Assembly (NCBI GenBank): GCA_014607495.2
Contig: CP053155.1
Span: forward strand, 4,774,001-4,838,000
From: Carposina sasakii
Taxonomy: Eukaryota; Arthropoda; Insecta; Lepidoptera; Carposinidae
DNA: 64,000 bases
Direction of reading: 5' to 3'
Position numbers and translations under genes: made by a program. The notes below the pieces were generated by a model. That model saw only the letters and a program-made list of their open reading frames with translations, had not been told where the DNA came from and made no database searches. Positions 22,662 through 33,662 of this stretch are shown here, piece after piece. Position 1 is the stretch's first letter, and every line of letters starts with the position of its first letter.

Positions 22662-24105
22662 TTTTTTATATATTCTTGATCGCATAGCGCTTGACGGACT
22701 AAGCTAAATGTTTTTTCCTTAATTTGCATACTGCAGGTTACCTTAACGTTGGCCAGTCGTGATGAAATATATGGAAAATACATTATATAATTTATATTAC
22801 AGTAGAGACCTTGTCCTTTCTCGGTTTCTATTTATATATAAAAAAATATGTACTATTTTGTTATATTCCTTGACTTTCCGAGGCACTTAAATTTTTTGAA
22901 TTGATCCTGCAAACCAAGCATTATTACCTACATCATTTTTTCTCTTGTACATAGTATTTTAATATTTTTCATAGAGGAAACTGGAGAAACATAGCTCAGA
23001 AATGGGTGCAATCTAGGTGCAGGCGCAGACGTGTACCCACGTGATTAATGTCAAACTACTAATCGGACAGTAATGACATCATTAATTCCTTTTCGAATAT
23101 TTTTTGTCTACCTATATACACAAAAAACTTATAGATCTGCAATTTTAAAGGTCCCTATCAGAAATTATTAACTTTTTTCGGGGTTTTTAGTTTTAGCTCA
23201 ACTAATATGTATACCTACATAATTTACTTTATAGGAACTTTTCCCATGCATGACGTCAATAATTTAGTTCATTCGAAAGCATTGGAGAACATAAATTCAA
23301 CAGACCTGTGGGGTAAGCACGAACCTTTTTACGCGGCGTAACACTAGCGACTCGCTAGCAAAATCTATGTGATTTGACAGTTTGACGATAGCGTTACGGA
23401 CTATCGAGAGGTTCGTGCTTACCCCTCTGATGGACTGCGACTCGCTGGCTTCGCTGGAGGCATCCCCTGGCGTCTTCCAAAGGTGCTCTTCAACCACTTC
23501 ACATATTGGAGCAAGGTTTTTTGATTTGTTTTGAATAGGTTTCGCAAGAGAAAAATATTTAGTTAGTAATTTTAATTATGCAAGGCATGCAATATTTTTT
23601 GCGATAGTTCTGATATTCGGCATCAGAGGCGCAGTCGCGCTTCGCATCGTGTTCCATTTGAATTTAGAACAAGAGGTTGTAGTTAAACAGGAATTAAAAA
23701 GTACCTATGTATTCTTTCTGAATTCGTGCCAGTATGTACTATATGGTAATGGGAACTAATTAGGTAAATGAAATAGACCGAAAAAGATGAATTATAGATT
23801 CCGACTCATGATTATTAGGTATTTTACTAATTTATTCCGAACCAATTTTATATAAATGTTTAAAAATGATTGAATTATGCAAAAATAGGTAATTAATGTA
23901 TCAGTTTTAATTCCATTTTGAAATATAGTGCTAGACTAAATAAAGCTGCACTTTTAATAAGGCACGAAGGTCGATGACATTGTAACGATTTTAAGAACGA
24001 CAGCGAAGTTCGCAAAGTTATCGATACATTTCCACCAATAGAGGTTAGACTTCACATTTTAGTCAGTCAAACCAAAAGTACTGTTATCTCAGTACATGAC
24101 ATTAT
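22662..24105. repeat. direct duplication, copy 1 (about 1.44 kb)
   Basis: Copy 1 starts TTTTTTATATATTCTTGATC and ends AGTACATGACATTAT. It contains a 124-bp MITE at 23306-23429. No gene is seen in it. Its relation to copy 2 is described under findings. Confidence 0.8.
23306..23429. mobile_element. 124-bp MITE, GGGGTAAGCACGAACCT TIR
   Basis: GGGGTAAGCACGAACCT near 23309 is inverted at AGGTTCGTGCTTACCCC near 23425. Single ends of the same family lie at 52368-52390 and 54914-54965. The outermost bases of the right end (CAGAGGGG read inward) resemble a hAT start, but no duplication was found. Confidence 0.65.
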
Positions 24106-24112
24106 TCATTTA

Positions 24113-25074
24113 TTTTTTATATATTCTTGATCGCATAGCGCTTGACGGACTAAGCTAAATGTTTTTTCCTTAATTTGCATGCATCCAACGTTGGCCAGTC
24201 TTATACATTATAAAATATTACAGCAGCCTTACTCCTATATATATAGTATGTACTAATATGATGAGTTATTTTTTTTGCCTATTATTTACATCATTTTTTC
24301 ACAATATAATATTTATAGAAACATAGCTCAGAAATGGGTGCAATCTGGCAGGCCGCAGACGTGTACCCACGTGCTCCGCTACTCGGACTCGTGACATCAT
24401 TTGTCGAATAGTCTACCTAACCTATACCTAACTTATCTGTAATCTAAGGGGGTTTTTAGTTTTAAACTAATATGTATTATAAACCACCATGCATACGTCA
24501 ATAATTTACTTCATTCGAAATCATTGGAGAACATAAATTCAATATTTTAAACGCTAGTGACTCGCTAGCTCTATCCGATAGAACTATCGAGAGGTTCGTG
24601 CTTACCCCTATGGACTGCGACTCGCTAGGCATCCCCTCGTCTTCCAAAGGTGCTCTGTTTTTTGATAACAGGAGAAAAATATTTCAAGGCATAATATATA
24701 ATATCGGCGCGCAGTCGCGCTTCGGTGTTCATGTAGAACATTGTTTACAGGAATTATGTATTCAATTCGTGCCAGTATGTACTATATGGGAATCGGGCTA
24801 ATTAGGTTGCCCATGAATCCGAGAAACGATTTTTAATCATCGATCTGCCCAAACCATATCATGATGTGGCCAAAAATAGAATTAATGTATCAGTTGAACT
24901 TTTCATGAAATGCTAGACCATAAAATAAAGCTCGACCATTTCATGGCACAAAGGTCGATCAATTCTAACGATATGAACGACACGACAGATCGATACATTT
25001 CCACCAATAGAGGTTAGACTTCACATTTTAGTCAGTCAAACCAAAAGTACTGTTATCTCAGTACATGACATTAT
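24113..25074. repeat. direct duplication, copy 2 (about 0.96 kb, many small gaps)
   Basis: Copy 2 starts eight bases after copy 1 ends and shares its first 60 bp and last 80 bp almost exactly. Between these, blocks of perfect identity such as CTTCCAAAGGTGCTCT alternate with stretches where copy 1 bases are simply missing. It keeps only the right end of the internal MITE. Confidence 0.75.
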
Positions 25075-25079
25075 CAAAC

Positions 25080-26258
25080 AGTCCAAACATATAGAGTCAA
25101 GAGCCTCAATGAGACCTATCATCATTCGATTGCTTTACAAACTTAAATAAAGCTTTAATTTGTAAGTATACATTGTTGCATTACATCAACCTTGCTGTCA
25201 TGTTACACCTATAAAGTCCTTATAAAGGTCAACTCTAGCGTTCGGATGAGACGCTCACCAATCACCGGACCACGTTATACCGAAAGAATGTAGTTTTGAA
25301 CTGAGAAGGTTGCATAAATTTGAGTCTACATGAAGTTAGTCCAACCGGCCCGACCGCGTCGAACGCGCGTCGTTTGCGCGCGCGCTTTTCGTATTTCGAA
25401 CGTAACGTAACTTTTTAAAAAGTAACCGTAAAGCCTATGGAATTTTGCATCGTTGTGCCTTAATGTTGTTGAGTGTCATCGGTAAAAGCGCATAGTTAGA
25501 TAACATTAATCATTTACATGTGATAAATTAATAAAAAAATACTCTGTTGTAGATTAACAAAAAGCTGCGTAAATAAAATAGAAGTTCTAACCCAACACTA
25601 TCAATCAAACTAACTTTAGTGGTAAATAGAGCAATTTATGTTTTGTGATATAAATACATAATTATTATGCATTTGTTTTGACCTTGATCTTATAAGTACC
25701 TAACTGGTCTACGAATGAGCTTTCTGAGCTTTGTATTGAAAACTATTCTAGACCTTTGTCTTAATATTTGTTCGTTATTACTTATAACTAAATACATAGG
25801 TACTCAATGGTAATAAGCGAAAGTAAATTATTCTTTTGGTTTTTGGTCGGGATTTCCCGTGGCATTTCATAATCTGATCATGATTAAGGTTTTCGAACGA
25901 GTAGGATGGCTAGTTCTTACATAATCGAAATCTCGCTTTATACAATAGCTACCTATAAGATGACCTGAAGATGTACCAGGAGAGATTCGATGTAGGCATT
26001 GCTGACATTTCGCGTGACATTCACGCGATTCTAAAAAGAAAGATGCAAAGAAATATGAAAATATCAGCCAAGTGCAAGTAGGTAGACCACGTAAATAATA
26101 ATAATAATAAATATTCACACACTTCATAACATATTAACTTAGTCCCACATTAAGATCCATACGGTCTTGTGTCGTGGGTACTAATCAACGGTATATAAAT
26201 ACATAGATAAGTATAGAAACATCCATAAATATAAGGTTAAAAACTAGTTTTATAAGAA
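25080..26258. other. intergenic stretch with a CpG-rich patch
   Basis: The patch at about 25345-25405 (GACCGCGTCGAACGCGCGTC and GCGCGCGCGC) is the only GC-rich island nearby and could mark a promoter, but no exon is seen beside it. An AAT-repeat run is at about 26097-26110. Confidence 0.4.
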
Positions 26259-26306
26259 TTTTATAAGAACATCTCTAAGATGCCTCTTAGAGATGTTCTT
26301 ATAAAA
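26259..26306. repeat. perfect 22-bp hairpin, 4-nt loop
   Basis: The arm 26259-26280 (core TAAGAACATCTCTAAGA) is exactly complementary to 26285-26306, around TGCC. The perfect arms and tiny loop are unlike a typical microRNA precursor. Confidence 0.65.
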
Positions 26307-26309
26307 TTG

Positions 26310-26863
26310 GGGCTTATAATTAAACAAAAGTTTAGACATAAAAAAAAATAACATCGACAATTAAGTTGCATATGAGTAATTTATGATTTCAAGTCGAATA
26401 AATGTTTTTAATTTTTCTAATTTTACATTTAATGGGATAAAACATTGATTTATTTAAATATTGACTAATAACCTAAACTTAAATATTAAATGTTATTAAA
26501 GTAAATTTATTATTATTGCACAGTGCACCTGCAGAATAATGGGGATGGTGCAATTTGATGAAGATTAGGTGCAGAGGTAGCAATCTACCTTGCACAAGAG
26601 TTGGATGTCTCATCATCATTATGATTATGGTCAATCCTTACCTATAGTGGTATACTAGAGGAGCCGCGAGCGCGACCTTGTCCGCATAAACTACAGAATT
26701 ACCATTTTTACCGTTTCCGTGGAAATTTTGTTTCTGACGTTTCTTAGTACAGAGCGACAACTGGTTAGTGACGTAGGGTTGTGTCAAGCATGGAACGTGG
26801 ACTGCACTGCCGCTGATAGCGACAACGCATGCAACAACCAAATTGTTACATTGGACATTTCTT
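26310..26863. other. intergenic stretch, no gene seen
   Basis: AT-rich, then moderately GC-rich from about 26640. The minus-strand frame at 26638-26877 runs into the M3 MITE and is not supported as a gene. Confidence 0.4.
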
Positions 26864-26981
26864 ACGGCCAATTTCAATACTAGAGATCATAAAGAACCTC
26901 GGATTGTTATATAAAAACAATGAAATATTTAATCTGAACTATGCAAAAAATCTCTCGAGATCGATTATTGAAATTGGCCGT
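26864..26981. mobile_element. family M3 foldback MITE, 118 bp
   Basis: ACGGCCAATTTCAATA and ATTATTGAAATTGGCCGT are inverted ends. The interior AGAGATCATAAAGAACCTCG matches the copy at 16441-16580. Confidence 0.75.
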
Positions 26982-27418
26982 TAGTAGAGCGACAGCTAGA
27001 TAGTGACTTAGGCTGGTGTCAAGGAGCATGGACTTAAAATGCTAGTGTACCTAATTTGTTTTAAGCTTTTAATTTTAGAGATGACCAACTATTTTGTTAT
27101 GTGTCCTCAAACCAAGGATATATTCGTATAAGACTGAACTAATGATCAATGATTAATGTCTATACTTACTGATAAATGATCCAACAGATATTAAAAGCTA
27201 CTCTGCAACGAATTACAATGGATCCGGTTCGTATGCCACTGAACCATAAATATATGCATGTATATTTGATATATTAATTTGTAGATCTCTATAGGTACAT
27301 ATTCGATTCGTAGGTATATAATTACGTAGATATATAATTACATAATTAATTAAATTTTTAATAAAAGAACGCGGGTTAAAAAACATATACTTACGACTAG
27401 AAAAAAGTTTCTAAGATA

Positions 27419-27688
27419 CTTCTCCATAATATGGTTGATCATTTCATCATTTAACATTTTGCTGAGGGATTCAGCTTTGTTTACCGAGATTTGGCTAGTG
27501 TATAGCTATCGGGATGAAAAAATAACGTTGCCAATAATGTAATTTAAAAGAGATGGTAAAATTCGTCATCCGAGTTAATTGACCCGATAACTCAGTTGGT
27601 TAGAGCGAAAGTACGGTTTGCGAGTGGTCGTGAGTTCAAATCTCACTCGGGTGAGGAATTTTTTCAACATCTTATTAATATTTTATAG
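27419..27688 (+). mobile_element. family T tRNA-bearing repeat, diverged copy
   Basis: The copy parallels 48906-49190: ACTTCTCCATAAT, GAGGGATTCAGCTTTGTTTA, TATAGCTATCGGGATGAAAA and GATGGTAAAATTCGTCATCC, then a tRNA-like part (GACCCGATAACTCAGTTGGT with a B-box-like GAGTTCAAATCTC) and a tail GAGGAATTTTTTC. The tRNA fold is decayed, so it is not called a tRNA gene. Confidence 0.7.
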
Positions 27689-28001
27689 AAAAAAGTTGTC
27701 TAAAGTCACCGGCTTCCTTATTAGGTATCTTGGTAAAGCACTGCGATAGCGAATAACAAAAGCTGTAATATCTCCCTCATAAGAATGAATACAAAACCTT
27801 TTGCAACAATTCGCAATTTTACATAAATACGATGACATCGACGCTTGAACAAATTGCAATATTATTTAATAAAAACATTAAAAACTAAAGGACGCCCGAT
27901 TTCGTCTGCGTAAACTTAAGCCACGAGATTTTCGGGAAATCACTTTCTTTTCGCATACCTATGCCATACAAAGATCATCCCCTTCTGTTTCAGGTCTCTA
28001 A

Positions 28002-28235
28002 ACAGGATGTAACAGAAAGGGTATATTAAGCGAAAAGCTATGTAAATAGCCCATTATAGAGAACCTATTTCCAAAATTTTTGACTCGAAACCACATGTTT
28101 ATTTTTCAAGATTGTATGAACATTTCTGAGTTAGTTAGGAATTCTCCATACCTTCCTCCATTACTCGATAGGTTCCTTTTAGTGGGCTATTTACATAACT
28201 TTTCGCTTAACATACCCCTTTTGTTACACTCTGTA
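28002..28235. mobile_element. family M2 MITE, 234 bp
   Basis: It begins ACAGGATGTAACAGAAAGGG and ends TTGTTACACTCTGTA. Part of the interior is missing relative to the 18982 copy. Confidence 0.75.
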
Positions 28236-28899
28236 TAAGATCAGCGGTTTAGGCTGTGCGTTGATCCGTCGTCAGGTCGGTTCAGTATCAAGCATTTTAG
28301 GTACCTTGTCAGTATATCATTTGCAAACCAACCATTTAACGTTAAATCTAAACCTAGTTTCTTGCCAGAGGAAGAAGCAATTTCCCCAGAAACGGATCTG
28401 GTTAGAGCGACGGAAAACCTCTCGGGCGAACTCAATTAATTTGTGACGGCGGCGATACTAAAGTGCGCTATTAAAATGATGCTCATTGGCGTAAATTATG
28501 AAGCAACTAGCGACATCATTTTATTTATTCCACACTGCGATTTTAGTCTAAGCAACGGAACCAAAGTGAAAGATTTTAAAATGGGTGCTAGGAATGCGCA
28601 TTACATGTACCTAACAATTGAAAAATCCGCCAACAAATGAAATGTAAAGCCTTTGTGTGTTTCAAGGTGTGTTTTTGTGTGTTCAAAGTTCCAAGAAAAA
28701 TGATATTAAATTAAATCCCTGCAATTCCACTCAATAAAAATGTGAAATTAAAGGAACAATAAATATGTGACATTTGGATTTCCGTGCTCGTTAATTCCCA
28801 TTGCAATTAAGCTGAGGGCACTTGTTAATTTGATTGGTGTATTGACGAAAACATACGTTGTAGTCGGAATTGTGAATGCGATTGAAATTAAATACGGTA
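28236..28899. other. intergenic stretch, no gene seen
   Basis: Several short frames are present but none has splice or family support. Confidence 0.4.
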
Positions 28900-29279
28900 T
28901 ACAGGGTGTGAAAAGACAACGTTGTTATTTTAATACCTCGTATTCTTTGTAACTTAACGATGATTTTTTTCTATGGAACCAACCCTGGGAAACGAAAATT
29001 TTTTTAATCTCTTTTTATTGCAAGCAATGTATTCGATTGACAAGTGTACCTACAAAACTAACATTTTTAAATATTAATATGGTGTCTTTAAAAGAAAAGT
29101 TTGTTAACTGTTTCCAGATGGATTTGTTTAAAAAAAAATGCTGATATTCATGTAACTTTGGACCTCAATATCTTGGAAACCCGTGCTTTCCCAAGGGTGC
29201 TTCCATAGAAAAAAATGATCGTGATGTTACAAAGAATACGAGATATTAAAAGAACAAAGTTGTCTTTTTACACCCAGTA
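28900..29279. mobile_element. long-TIR MITE, about 380 bp
   Basis: The ends pair over about 53 bp: ACAGGGTGTGAAAAGACAAC going in, with TACCTCGTATTCTTTGTAAC as the inner part, against a near-identical inverted right end. Inside, ATCTTGGAAACCCGTGC and a GCTTCCATAG line echo the M1 family, so it may be a longer-armed relative of M1. Confidence 0.7.
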
Positions 29280-29299
29280 TAACGTATTGGCACCTATAT

Positions 29300-29794
29300 G
29301 TCTAGAAATCTTCAGAGAGTCGAGAAAAGTAATCTGTAACATGGGAAATGCTAACTTATTACCGACAAATTCCAAAAAAATCATAGAATATAAATAAAGT
29401 ACATACCTTCTGCTACTTATCAATTTATTTGACATCATCTCAGCCGTCAAAGCCACTCCTGAACATAGGCCTCCTACACACACAGTACAATAACAGTTGT
29501 TAATTAATTTTAACTGCAAATACTTTTAGAATAGCAAAGTGACTGGAAATTGGTATAAGTATATGAATGGAGTTCACTGCGGTAGCAATCCATAGTAGAG
29601 ACCTTTAGTCAAAACTCAAGTGGGTTGTACTTGATTGAATAGTAGTCACCACCTACTGAACACAGAACAATTAGGTAACTCAATACAATAAATCTATGTC
29701 TATTGTACTTCTAATTTGATACAGTAGTAATAAATTACTTTAGAGAAGAATGTATGAAAGAAATTGGGCTTTCAGACTTCGGCCCTCATTGATT
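29300..29794. other. intergenic stretch
   Basis: No gene. A fragment at about 29433-29480 (GAACATAGGCCTCC) looks like a decayed RTE-type 3' end. Confidence 0.4.
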
Positions 29795-29863
29795 TCATCA
29801 TCATTTTAAGCCATGAGATGTCCACTGCTCAACATATGCCTACCCCAATAACCTACTCCGACT
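29795..29863 (-). repeat. older RTE-type 3' end fragment
   Basis: CATCATCATTTTAAGCCATG followed by AGATGTCCACTGCTCAACAT is a diverged version of the 3' end of the RTE copy that begins at 29874, in the same orientation. The younger copy inserted next to it. Confidence 0.6.
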
Positions 29864-29873
29864 GACTTTGATT

Positions 29874-31609
29874 CATCATCATTTCATCATTTACAGCCCT
29901 GAGAAGTCCACTGTTGGACATAGGCCTCCCCCAACAACCTCCACTCCGACCGGTCGGAAGCAGCCTGCATCCAACCGACGCCCGCAACCTTGACCAGGTC
30001 ATCCGTCCACCTCGCGGGTGGCCTTCCCACGCTGCGCTTGCCGATACGTGGTATCCACTCTAGAACTTTCCGACTCCATCGGCCATCAGTTCTTCGAGCT
30101 ATGTGCCCTGCCCATTGCCACTTCAGCTTGCTGGACCGTTCAGCTATGTCGGTGATCTTTGTCCGTCTGCGGATCTCCTCATTTCTGATTCGATCACGCA
30201 GAGAGATCCCAAGCATAGCTCTCTCCATCGCTCGCTGTGCGATCCTGAGCTTTTTTATGAGGCACATAGTTAGAGACCACGTCTCGGCACCGTAGGTCAT
30301 CACCGGCAGCACGCACTGTTGAATACCTTCGTCTTTAAGGACTGGGGTATCTTGGACACAAATAAGCTTCGTAGTTTCCCGAACGCTGCCCAGCCGAGTT
30401 GGATTCGCCGAGTTACCTCCTTCTCAAAGTTGGACTTACCTAGTTTGACCGTCTGTCCCAGGTAAACATACTCGTCAACAACTTCAAGCATCGAGCTCCC
30501 AACCAGTACAGGAGTGGGAGGCACATGGACGTTCGACATGATCTTCGTCTTGTCCATGTTCATCTTCAGGCCCACCTGTTGGGAGACTCGATTGAGGCCA
30601 TCGAGCATTGTGCTTAGATCCTTCAGCGATTCTGCCATGACCACGATGTCGTCTGCGAACCGAAGGTGAGTGATGTATTCGCCATTGATATTGATGCCGA
30701 GTCCTTTCCATTCGAGAAGCTTAAAGGCGTCTTCCACTGCATTGGTGAAGAGCTTCGGAGAAATAACATCTCCTTGTCTCACTCCCCTCTGCAAAGAAAT
30801 CGGCTCAGTGCTCCGCTCCTGTACTCGTACCGACATGGTGGCATTGCTGTATAAACACTTCAGCACTTCGATATATCGATGGTCAATATGGCACCGCTGG
30901 AGAGACCGCAACACTGCCCATGTCTCGATCGAATCAAAGGCCTTCTCATAGTCCACGAACGCTAGGCATAGTGGCCGATTATACTCTTCCGTTTTTTGTA
31001 CAATCTGCCGTAGCGTGTGGATATGATCTATGGTACTAAACCCTTTTCGGAAACCGGCTTGTTCGGGAGGCTGGAAGTCATCAAACCTGCGAGCAAGACG
31101 ATTCGTGATTACCCTTGAAAACAACTTGTAGACATGGCTCAGAAGCGAGATGGGTCTATAGTTCTTCAGCAAGGCTTTATCGCCTTTTTTAAAGAACAGC
31201 ACCACCACACTTCTGTTCCATGCTTCCGGCGTTACGCCTTCGAGCAGGACGGAATTGAAGAGCCTTTGGAGGACCTTCAGTACCGGAGTTCCACCCGCTC
31301 TTAGAAGCTCTGATGTGATTCCATCGTCGCCCGGCGCTTTGTTGTTTTTGAGTTGATTAAGGGCAGTCCTAATCTCGTACAGGCTGATATCCGGGATGTC
31401 TTCAGTATAGTGTCGGGTGAGCTTGGCTCTTGGGTCTTTGCCTAATCTAACAGGTTTAGCGACCGAGGTATATAGCTGTCCATAGAACCTCTCAATCTCC
31501 CTTAGCACCTCTGGTATGGTAGACGCTACACTGCCGTCCTCTGTCTTCAGCTTCGTCAACTGGCTCTGCCCAATAGATAATTCTCTTGCGAACACTTTGG
31601 AGCCTTTGG
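29874..31609 (-). mobile_element. RTE-clade LINE, 5'-truncated, 10-bp TSD
   Basis: The element lies on the minus strand, flanked by GACTTTGATT at 29864-29873 and 31610-31619. It retains the reverse transcriptase and the carboxyl region, and ends in an ATGATGAAATGATGATGA-type tail, as usual for RTE elements. The 5' end, with the endonuclease domain, is missing. The tail region is shared with the family S SINEs, which suggests an element of this kind mobilises them. The copy is dead through truncation and a frameshift. Confidence 0.9.
29887..31595 (-). pseudogene. RTE reverse transcriptase, truncated and frameshifted
   Basis: The first frame (31595 down to 30300) carries reverse transcriptase blocks in order: KNNKAPGDDGITSELL, RPISLLSHVYKLFSRV, FVDYEKAFDS, GVRQGDVISPKLF and the catalytic FADD within LRFADDIVVMAES. 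A single-base length change near 30315-30325 moves the reading to a second frame (down to 29887) with the conserved end GAETWSLT, then GHIARR, GRPPARWTDD and GEAYVQQWT. No apurinic endonuclease domain is present because the element is 5'-truncated. The enzyme would have copied element RNA at a nicked chromosomal target; this copy cannot. Confidence 0.9.
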
Positions 31610-31814
31610 GACTTTGATTATTTTAGTGGAAATTTGACCAAGCTTCAGGCGTAAACTATTTTTGGATGAAGTAGCATAGAATAGGTAAAATTAAACTTGT
31701 AATTAAACTGTAAACTGGGGGAGACTGGTTGAAATGAGCTAGTTGGCTACTATATACTTACTTATACTACTACCATTTTGGTTGGAATCATATCGTAGCA
31801 CATACGAGTAGATC

Positions 31815-32078
31815 GGCCGCGTGGTGCCGGCAGAGTAGAATTCGTACCACCCCATGTCTGCCCGTGGGTATCGTACGAGGCGATTAAGGGTTTCCCGGAG
31901 GTGGGCAGCAGCGCCTCCCGTGTTGACAACATAGTCCAAAATACAAACTGCGGTCACCAACCCGCCTGCCCAGCGTGGTGACTATGGGCAAATACCCCCC
32001 ATGACAGTCATATGGCGTTCCCTGGGGGAGGCCTACGTCCAGCAGTGGACTGCAACAGGCTGATGATGATGATGATGA
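31815..32078 (+). mobile_element. family S SINE, full length (about 264 bp)
   Basis: It starts GGCCGCGTGGTGCCGGCAGA and ends with TGATGATGATGATGATGA. The sequence is close to the 14964 copy. No clear target-site duplication was identified. It lies about 200 bp from the RTE LINE. Confidence 0.8.
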
Positions 32079-32099
32079 CATTATGTTCGTAGAATATTT

Positions 32100-32870
32100 A
32101 TTATATTTTTATTTCAATGACTTCGGGTTCTAGTTTCAAAATATAAGGGCCAAATATCTACCAATAGTTAATCGTTATGTAGGTACATAAATTTTATTCA
32201 CATATTGAATTCCTAGTATCAAGCATTTATGTCACTATGTCCAATATGTTAAAGCTGTAAGATTCGAATGGAAACTGGTATAAAACTAGGTTTTTCCTAG
32301 AACGTAACTTTGATTTCCATTTTCCATTGAGGCCTAACTGCCTACTTCTACTGAGGAGAAAACTAAAGTAATTAGGTACTTAAACCTAAATACTAGATAG
32401 ATGCGAATTCCCGCTTCATCTTTATTATCTACAGATAGATTTAGCTAGCTTTTTTATTTACCACAGCCACTGTTCTCGAAAACCCATCCGCGTAAAGCTT
32501 AGGTCCCATGCAGGTACTACAAAATATAATACTTAACTTTTGCGTCAAAGGTTAAACTTGGTTAAACTATAGATTCTTAATTTCCTTAATAATTATATTT
32601 TTATAATGTTTTTTCTATTACTGCAATATTGCGGTTGGTGCATTGAAAATTTAGTCAAATGCTTTTTAATTGGAAGAACGTTATAAAACGTTAGCACCAA
32701 TTTATGCATCTAACAACAATACCGCCAGCTCTTAGCTAAAACATTTTTTACCTATACAGAGTGGACTCAACTTGATGTACTTACTTACTTTTAAAGACAA
32801 AATAATATAAATCTACAACATAAACTACGGGCATCTCAGCAAAAATTGTTATCTCTTTAAACTAACCATA
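32100..32870. other. intergenic stretch, no gene seen
   Basis: AT-rich sequence upstream of the lectin gene without recognisable features. Confidence 0.45.
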
Positions 32871-32877
32871 AGTGTTA

Positions 32878-33203
32878 TATACATGGTGATTTTTGGTCGT
32901 CAACGTTCCCGAAAACTACGGAATCTCCTCATCATCACGATCATTTTTCTCCATGGAAGCATACCTAGGAAGTGTCTGGTTTCCGAAATATTAGGGTCTA
33001 AAGTTGAGTAAATAGACTGCGTTATTTCTGCATAAATGTACATTGACGCGTGTAGCAAGATTTTTCACGAGAAATAATTAATAAAAAAAGTTTTCAAAAA
33101 AATTTACATCGTTTCCCAGCATTTTTTTGGCATAAACTTACTTTATTTGATGTATAGAGTACGTACCCTTCGTTAAGGGTGACAACAAAAAAACATCCTG
33201 TAT
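32878..33203 (-). mobile_element. family M1 MITE, about 325 bp
   Basis: ACATGGTGATTTTTGGTCGT starts it and ACATCCTGTA ends it. It is in the same orientation as the 21946 copy and about 350 bp upstream of the lectin start. Confidence 0.7.
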
Positions 33204-33487
33204 GATAATTTCAATAAAGTACATAAAAAATTAGTAGTCATCCTGTATAGTTAATGTCATATAATGGATCTATCTAATAGGATCAATCATACCTATTTGG
33301 TTTTAAAACCAGTTTTAATGTGCATACGCGTTTGGCATCTCGTACGAGTACAACCTCATTAGACTCTCGATGCAAAATTCGCAAATCGTCCAAACGGATC
33401 GAGAAAGAAACACGTCTTTTAAAAAGAAAAGGTTTTTTTATAACTCAAGCTTGAACGTCATATCTTTTATTACCTTTTTTGGAAGTT

Positions 33488-33494
33488 TATAAAA
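33488..33494 (+). promoter_or_regulatory. possible TATA box of the lectin gene
   Basis: TATAAAA lies 57 bp before the ATG at 33551. A start site about 30 bp on would leave a short leader. No clear initiator motif is present, so this is weak. Confidence 0.25.
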
Positions 33495-33550
33495 TAAAAA
33501 CAGTTTTTCTATAGTATTTTGAGTGAAAAGTGCACCAAATATTTACGAAA

Positions 33551-33662
33551 ATGTGTTTCCGCCAAAGTGTATATGTTATTTTGCTGATGAGCTGGATCGT
33601 AGACACGAAGACCGCTGGAGGCTACTCCGGAAACTCTTTAGGATTAGGCAATCTTAAAACAG
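33551..33662 (+). CDS. lectin exon 1 (signal peptide)
   Basis: ATG in an A-rich context (CGAAAATG) begins 37 codons plus one base. The donor is CAG/GTAAC. The frame gives MCFRQSVYVILLMSWIV, a hydrophobic leader, then a Gly-rich stretch. Confidence 0.65.

Noticed and set aside
27585..27655. Functional tRNA gene
   Set aside because: The fold is decayed and the context is a family T repeat.
29990..30295. Plus-strand frame inside the RTE element
   Set aside because: Antisense shadow of the reverse transcriptase coding region.
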